From the NCBI GenBank assembly GCA_017482205.1, contig JAFUNK010000013.1, positions 1 through 64,000 of the forward strand: DNA of 64,000 nt, read 5' to 3'. The DNA is from Lachnospiraceae bacterium. GTDB taxonomy: Bacteria; Bacillota; Clostridia; Lachnospirales; Lachnospiraceae. Shown piece after piece: positions 61,088 to 64,000 of this stretch. Position 1 is the first letter of the stretch. Every line of letters starts with the position of its first letter. Under the pieces are notes generated by a model. The model saw only the letters and a list, made by a program, of their open reading frames with translations, searched no databases and was not told the origin of the DNA. A program made the translations under genes and the position numbers.

Positions 61088-61831
61088 ATGAAAATCAGAA
61101 TCAAATTCCGAAAGTACGGAAATCTTAAATTTATAGGACATTTGGATGTACAGCGTTTCTTTCAGAAATGCGTAAGAAGAGCAGGGATTGATGTGGCTTA
61201 TACCACCGGTTTTTCACCGCACCAGATTATGTCCTTTGCAGCCCCTTTAGGTATCGGCTTAGAGAGTGGCGGCGAGTATATGGATATGGAGGTTAATTCC
61301 TTTAGTGGCAGCGAAGATACCGTAAAACGCTTAAATGAAGCTGGAGCGGAGGGTATTGAAATTTTATCCGCTAAGGTTTTACCTGAAGGTGCAGGGAATG
61401 CCATGGCAAGCGTGGCAGCCGCAGGGTATACCATCCGTTTCAGGGAAGGCAGGGAGCCGGATTTTGACTGGAAAGAAAAACTGGCGGATTTTTTTGCAAA
61501 AGAAAGCATTATGATTACCAAAGAGACCAAAAAGAGTACCATGGAAATGGATATCCGCCCCGGTATTTATGAATGGAGCCTGAAAGACGAGGCGTTGTAT
61601 CTTTTAGTGGATGCCAGCAGTTCCGGCAATATTAAGCCGGGTATGGTTGTAGAAGCATTTCTTTCAGAAAATGGCGATGCCCTTAAGGAAAATGCCTTAT
61701 TGATTTACAGGGAAGAAACTTATATGGAAGCACCCACAGATTTAAATAATGAGGCACTTGAAACGGCTATAACCGTGCAAACCTGTAATAAAAAGCTGGT
61801 GCCGCTGGATGCAATTGGTGAAGTGATATAA
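61088..61831 (+). CDS. DUF2344 protein (TIGR03936), radical SAM partner
   Basis: A 247-residue protein. It begins MKIRIKFRKYGNLKFIGHLD then VQRFFQKCVRRAGIDVAYTT GFSPHQIMSFAAPLGIGLES, the TIGR03936 signature. It is encoded 75 bases after the radical SAM gene and just before RNase G, a conserved order in Firmicutes. It is probably the second half of one functional protein, split from the radical SAM enzyme; many species fuse them. Function unknown. ATG 61088 follows AAGGAGCTC. Confidence 0.9.
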   Translation: MKIRIKFRKYGNLKFIGHLDVQRFFQKCVRRAGIDVAYTTGFSPHQIMSFAAPLGIGLESGGEYMDMEVNSFSGSEDTVKRLNEAGAEGIEILSAKVLPEGAGNAMASVAAAGYTIRFREGREPDFDWKEKLADFFAKESIMITKETKKSTMEMDIRPGIYEWSLKDEALYLLVDASSSGNIKPGMVVEAFLSENGDALKENALLIYREETYMEAPTDLNNEALETAITVQTCNKKLVPLDAIGEVI

Positions 61832-61895
61832 TTTGAAGAACTGATGCGGGCAATATATGAGCATATCTTTACACAGTTGTAGATTGGAGCGCTCT

Positions 61896-63185
61896 ATGCA
61901 TGATAACAAACTTTTACTGACACATTATCAAGGTAAGCTGTTGGCATTGCTTATGGGTAATAACCGCTTGCTTTCCGTAAAGGTCTACGAAGAAGAACAA
62001 GCTTCTTTGGTAGGAAATATTTATGTGGGAAAAATTCAGAGTATGGCAAAGGGAATTGCCGCCGCTTTTGTGGAGATTGCAGACAAACAGATTTGTTTTC
62101 TGCCTATGGAGGACTGTAAAAACCCATTTCTTCTGCACCGAAAGTATGACGGGAAGTTAAAGCAAGGGGATGAATTGCTCGTACAGGTAACACGGGATGC
62201 CATTAAGACGAAGCAACCCGTTGTAACCACGCAGATTTCATTGGCAGGAAAGTACCTTGCTATGTCCTTGGGCAATGATAAATTAGGCATATCTTCCAAA
62301 ATGCCTTCCCATAAAAAGCAGGAAATCACTGCCTTTTTACAAAAACAGGGCTTGGTGGATGAAAAGAAAAAATGTGTACCTCAAGTAGATAGCTGTGTGA
62401 ATGAGGAAACGGTATCAGCGGATTCAAATACGTTAAATCCTGTGATGGGGGCTGTCATTCGAACCAATGCACAGGAATTGACGGATTTTGCACCTCTTAT
62501 GCAGGAATGGAAGACCTTGGGAGAGGCGTTAAAAAATATTTTCAAAACAGCACCTTACAGAACGGCTTTCAGTCCCCTAAAAAAGAGTAACCGCCCTTAT
62601 TTAGAGGATTTAAAAAGCTATTACATTAAGGAATTTGATGAAATTCTGACGGACGATGAAAATATATATAAAGAACTGCGGGCATATATGACAGAGCAGA
62701 AGCAAGCTCTTGATATTGAGAATGTGCCGGTGAGATTTTATGAAGATGAATATCCTTTAGAAAAACTGTACAGTATAAAAACGCGTATAGAAGAGTCGTT
62801 AGGAAGCCGTGTGTGGCTTAAATCGGGCGGTTATCTTGTGATTGAGCCTACGGAAGCCTTAACGGTAATAGATGTAAATACGGGCAAATATGAAGCTTCT
62901 AAAGGCAAAGACAGCGAGGATACCTTCTTTAGTATCAATATGGAGGCAGCACAGGAGATTGCCTTGCAGTTACGACTTCGCAATGTGTCCGGTATTATTA
63001 TTGTGGATTTTATCAATTTGGAGTCAGAAGAAAAGAAAAAGAAGTTATTGGAATATTTAAAACAATTGCTGGCAAAGGATGCTGTGAGAACCACAGTAAT
63101 AGATATGACCCCCTTAGGACTGGTGGAGATTACCAGGAAACGGGTAAACAGACCCTTAAGGGAATTGTTAAGCTCCGTTAAATAA
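61896..63185 (+). CDS. rng: Ribonuclease G (Rng/Rne family)
   Basis: A 429-residue endoribonuclease. An N-terminal S1-like domain (GNIYVGKIQSMAKGIAAAFV) with DAIKTKQPVVTTQISLAGKY precedes the catalytic domain: GGYLVIEPTEALTVIDVNTG ending KYEASKG, and GIIIVDFINLESEEKKKKLL, with the Asp ligands in VIDVNTG and IIVDFI. RTTVIDMTPLGLVEITRKR closes it. The missing C-terminal scaffold distinguishes it from RNase E. ATG 61896 is chosen since GGAG at 61886-61889 is 6 bases before it; an upstream ATG at 61857 has none. rplU usually follows rng but is absent here. Confidence 0.92.
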   Translation: MHDNKLLLTHYQGKLLALLMGNNRLLSVKVYEEEQASLVGNIYVGKIQSMAKGIAAAFVEIADKQICFLPMEDCKNPFLLHRKYDGKLKQGDELLVQVTRDAIKTKQPVVTTQISLAGKYLAMSLGNDKLGISSKMPSHKKQEITAFLQKQGLVDEKKKCVPQVDSCVNEETVSADSNTLNPVMGAVIRTNAQELTDFAPLMQEWKTLGEALKNIFKTAPYRTAFSPLKKSNRPYLEDLKSYYIKEFDEILTDDENIYKELRAYMTEQKQALDIENVPVRFYEDEYPLEKLYSIKTRIEESLGSRVWLKSGGYLVIEPTEALTVIDVNTGKYEASKGKDSEDTFFSINMEAAQEIALQLRLRNVSGIIIVDFINLESEEKKKKLLEYLKQLLAKDAVRTTVIDMTPLGLVEITRKRVNRPLRELLSSVK

Positions 63186-63238
63186 AATATTCAGGTTTTG
63201 CTCTTGAATCAGAATATGCAGCTGAGACTTTAATCGTT

Positions 63239-63264
63239 CCTAAGATGCCAGGTGGCATTTTAGG
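63239..63264 (+). other. Perfect-arm hairpin between rng and the NUDIX gene
   Basis: CCTAAGATGCC at 63239-63249 pairs with GGCATTTTAGG at 63254-63264, loop AGGT (one G-T mismatch at the centre). No T run follows, so it is not a classic terminator. It lies 40 bases before the NUDIX ATG and could be part of its leader or a processing site. Confidence 0.5.
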
Positions 63265-63303
63265 TCGAAAGTGAAACTAATTATCAAAAAAGGAACTTAT
63301 ATC

Positions 63304-63855
63304 ATGAAACTGTTGCAGTTAAAAAAAGTAAAAGACGGTAAGTATTTGAAAAATTATGAGCTGATTTACTTAAACAAGGCAGGCAAAGAAAAGACCTATG
63401 AAATCGTCAGCAGAAAAGAATTAAAAGAACCCTCTGATTTGGGAAAAAGAGTCAGCGGGCTTTCTATTGTGGCAACCTGTGAAGGAAAGCTGCTTTTGTT
63501 GGAAGAATTCCGCATGGGCGTAAATAAAAAAATTTATAATCTTTGTGCGGGAATGTTAGAAGAAGGCGAAAGTATAGAAGAATGTGTTAAGAGAGAGCTA
63601 TATGAAGAAACAGGTCTTACCTTAAAGACGATTAAGAAGGTATTGCCGGCTTCTTATGCGGCTGTGGCAATTTCCGACTTAAAAACCTATATTGTGTTTG
63701 CAGAGGTCTGCGGGGAACTTGCGGATCATACTTCCGACAACGAAGAAATACGAGCAGGACTTTATTCACAAGAAGAAGTCAAAGCTCTTTTAGAAACGGC
63801 AGAATTCAGCTCCAGAGCCCAGATGGCAGCATACTTTTTTTCACTTGGACAATAA
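63304..63855 (+). CDS. NUDIX hydrolase, ADP-sugar pyrophosphatase-like
   Basis: A 184-residue protein. The Nudix box is complete: CAGMLEEGESIEECVKRELY then EETGL. The preceding STATC-like SIVATCEGKLLLLEEFRMGV then NKKIYNLCAGMLEEGE matches ADP-ribose pyrophosphatase (NudF) layout, and the ISDLKTYIVFAEVCG after the box fits it. Cleavage of ADP-sugars to AMP and sugar phosphate is inferred. ATG 63304 follows AAAAGGA; a GTG at 63271 is in frame but is inside the hairpin region. Confidence 0.88.
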   Translation: MKLLQLKKVKDGKYLKNYELIYLNKAGKEKTYEIVSRKELKEPSDLGKRVSGLSIVATCEGKLLLLEEFRMGVNKKIYNLCAGMLEEGESIEECVKRELYEETGLTLKTIKKVLPASYAAVAISDLKTYIVFAEVCGELADHTSDNEEIRAGLYSQEEVKALLETAEFSSRAQMAAYFFSLGQ

Positions 63856-63869
63856 TAAAAAAGGTACTT

Positions 63870-64000
63870 ATGATGAAAAAACATTTCTCAACTTTTATAA
63901 AAATTACATTCTGCATTTACTGTCTCTTGATGCTCTGGCTCTTATTCGGTCAGCGGATAGGAGTGGATGTGCCGGGCAGTTATGCAGAACGTCTTGCAGT
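63870..64000 (+). CDS. VanZ-like membrane protein (partial)
   Basis: The gene runs off the window; 43 residues are visible. MMKKHFSTFIKITFCIYCLL then MLWLLFGQRIGVDVPGSYAE is a first membrane helix followed by an outward segment, which resembles the N-terminus of VanZ-like proteins. AAGGTACTT lies before ATG 63870 (a second ATG at 63873 would serve as well). The assignment rests on this N-terminus only. Confidence 0.5.
   Translation, partial: MMKKHFSTFIKITFCIYCLLMLWLLFGQRIGVDVPGSYAERLA

Noticed and set aside
63239-63264. Hairpin after rng considered as an L21 (rplU) leader
   Set aside because: No rplU follows and I could not match the L21 leader consensus.

Overview
The window looks like a chromosomal segment of a Gram-positive, endospore-related Clostridia, most likely a Lachnospiraceae. 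Grounds: AT-rich sequence with strong AGGAGG-type ribosome binding sites and frequent TTG/GTG starts, sporulation-linked genes (gerW/ytfJ, a ylbJ-like gene), short-form hisG with hisZ, recU, fakA/degV, and gene orders shared with Bacillus (DUF2953-gerW; asp23/gls24-fakA-recG; rsmD-coaD-ylbJ). The assignment is inference from gene content only.

Region 1-4650 is accessory. It opens inside a large gene whose C-terminus is a PD-(D/E)xK-like nuclease toxin tip, followed by a small candidate immunity gene. Next come a truncated rolling-circle Rep-like leader, an IS110-family insertion sequence with a candidate bridge-RNA region, an orphan AHH-nuclease toxin tip with its Imm11-type immunity gene, and a short Rep-like gene whose promoter and leader duplicate the first leader. 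This resembles a polymorphic-toxin locus with cassette turnover. 

4690-12816 carries a Sel1-repeat protein, an ABC exporter, a DedA membrane protein, a GT4 glycosyltransferase and a two-component system. 12837-17581 has a HEPN-like membrane protein and a LysR regulator facing leuCD, plus a duplicated-fold membrane protein. 17733-23969 has a MATE exporter, ruvAB under a LexA-type box, zapA and a U32 protein. 24098-30998 has a NUDIX gene, a divergent HD-GYP gene with an altered HD motif, DUF2953-gerW, a 48-residue membrane peptide, a coiled-coil J-domain protein, rpmB and asp23-fakA. 31077-45790 has recG, degV, a DUF6020 protein, a second-type IIA topoisomerase pair, rsmD, coaD, an amidase, a ylbJ-like gene, a thioesterase and an RsuA-type synthase. 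45844-53265 has a HAD hydrolase, a YgiQ radical SAM protein, an SDR, an HD-GYP protein with a CBM2-like outer domain, an RluA-type synthase and recU. 53412-58500 is a his operon (hisZ-G-D-B-IE), and 58676-64000 has the paired radical SAM/DUF2344 genes, RNase G, a NUDIX gene and the start of a VanZ-like gene.

The most unusual signal is a pair of related structured elements about 32 kb apart (14388-14552 and 46532-46716). Their long basal stems have unrelated sequences, but the internal core is conserved: an AACGTCGGTRCTTA / CCGTTACGTT hairpin with a TT bulge, and an AGC-GNRA-GCG unit followed by GTCC. Changing stems around a fixed core, with GAGA swapped for GGAA in the tetraloop, is what a conserved structured RNA (or an RNA-bearing MITE) would show. 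I do not recognise the family.

Other notable items: a HisF-like pseudo-domain fused to HisIE, a membrane-anchored HEPN motif protein, an HD-GYP protein with Tyr in place of the first HD histidine, and a promoter embedded in the hairpin of an upstream terminator.
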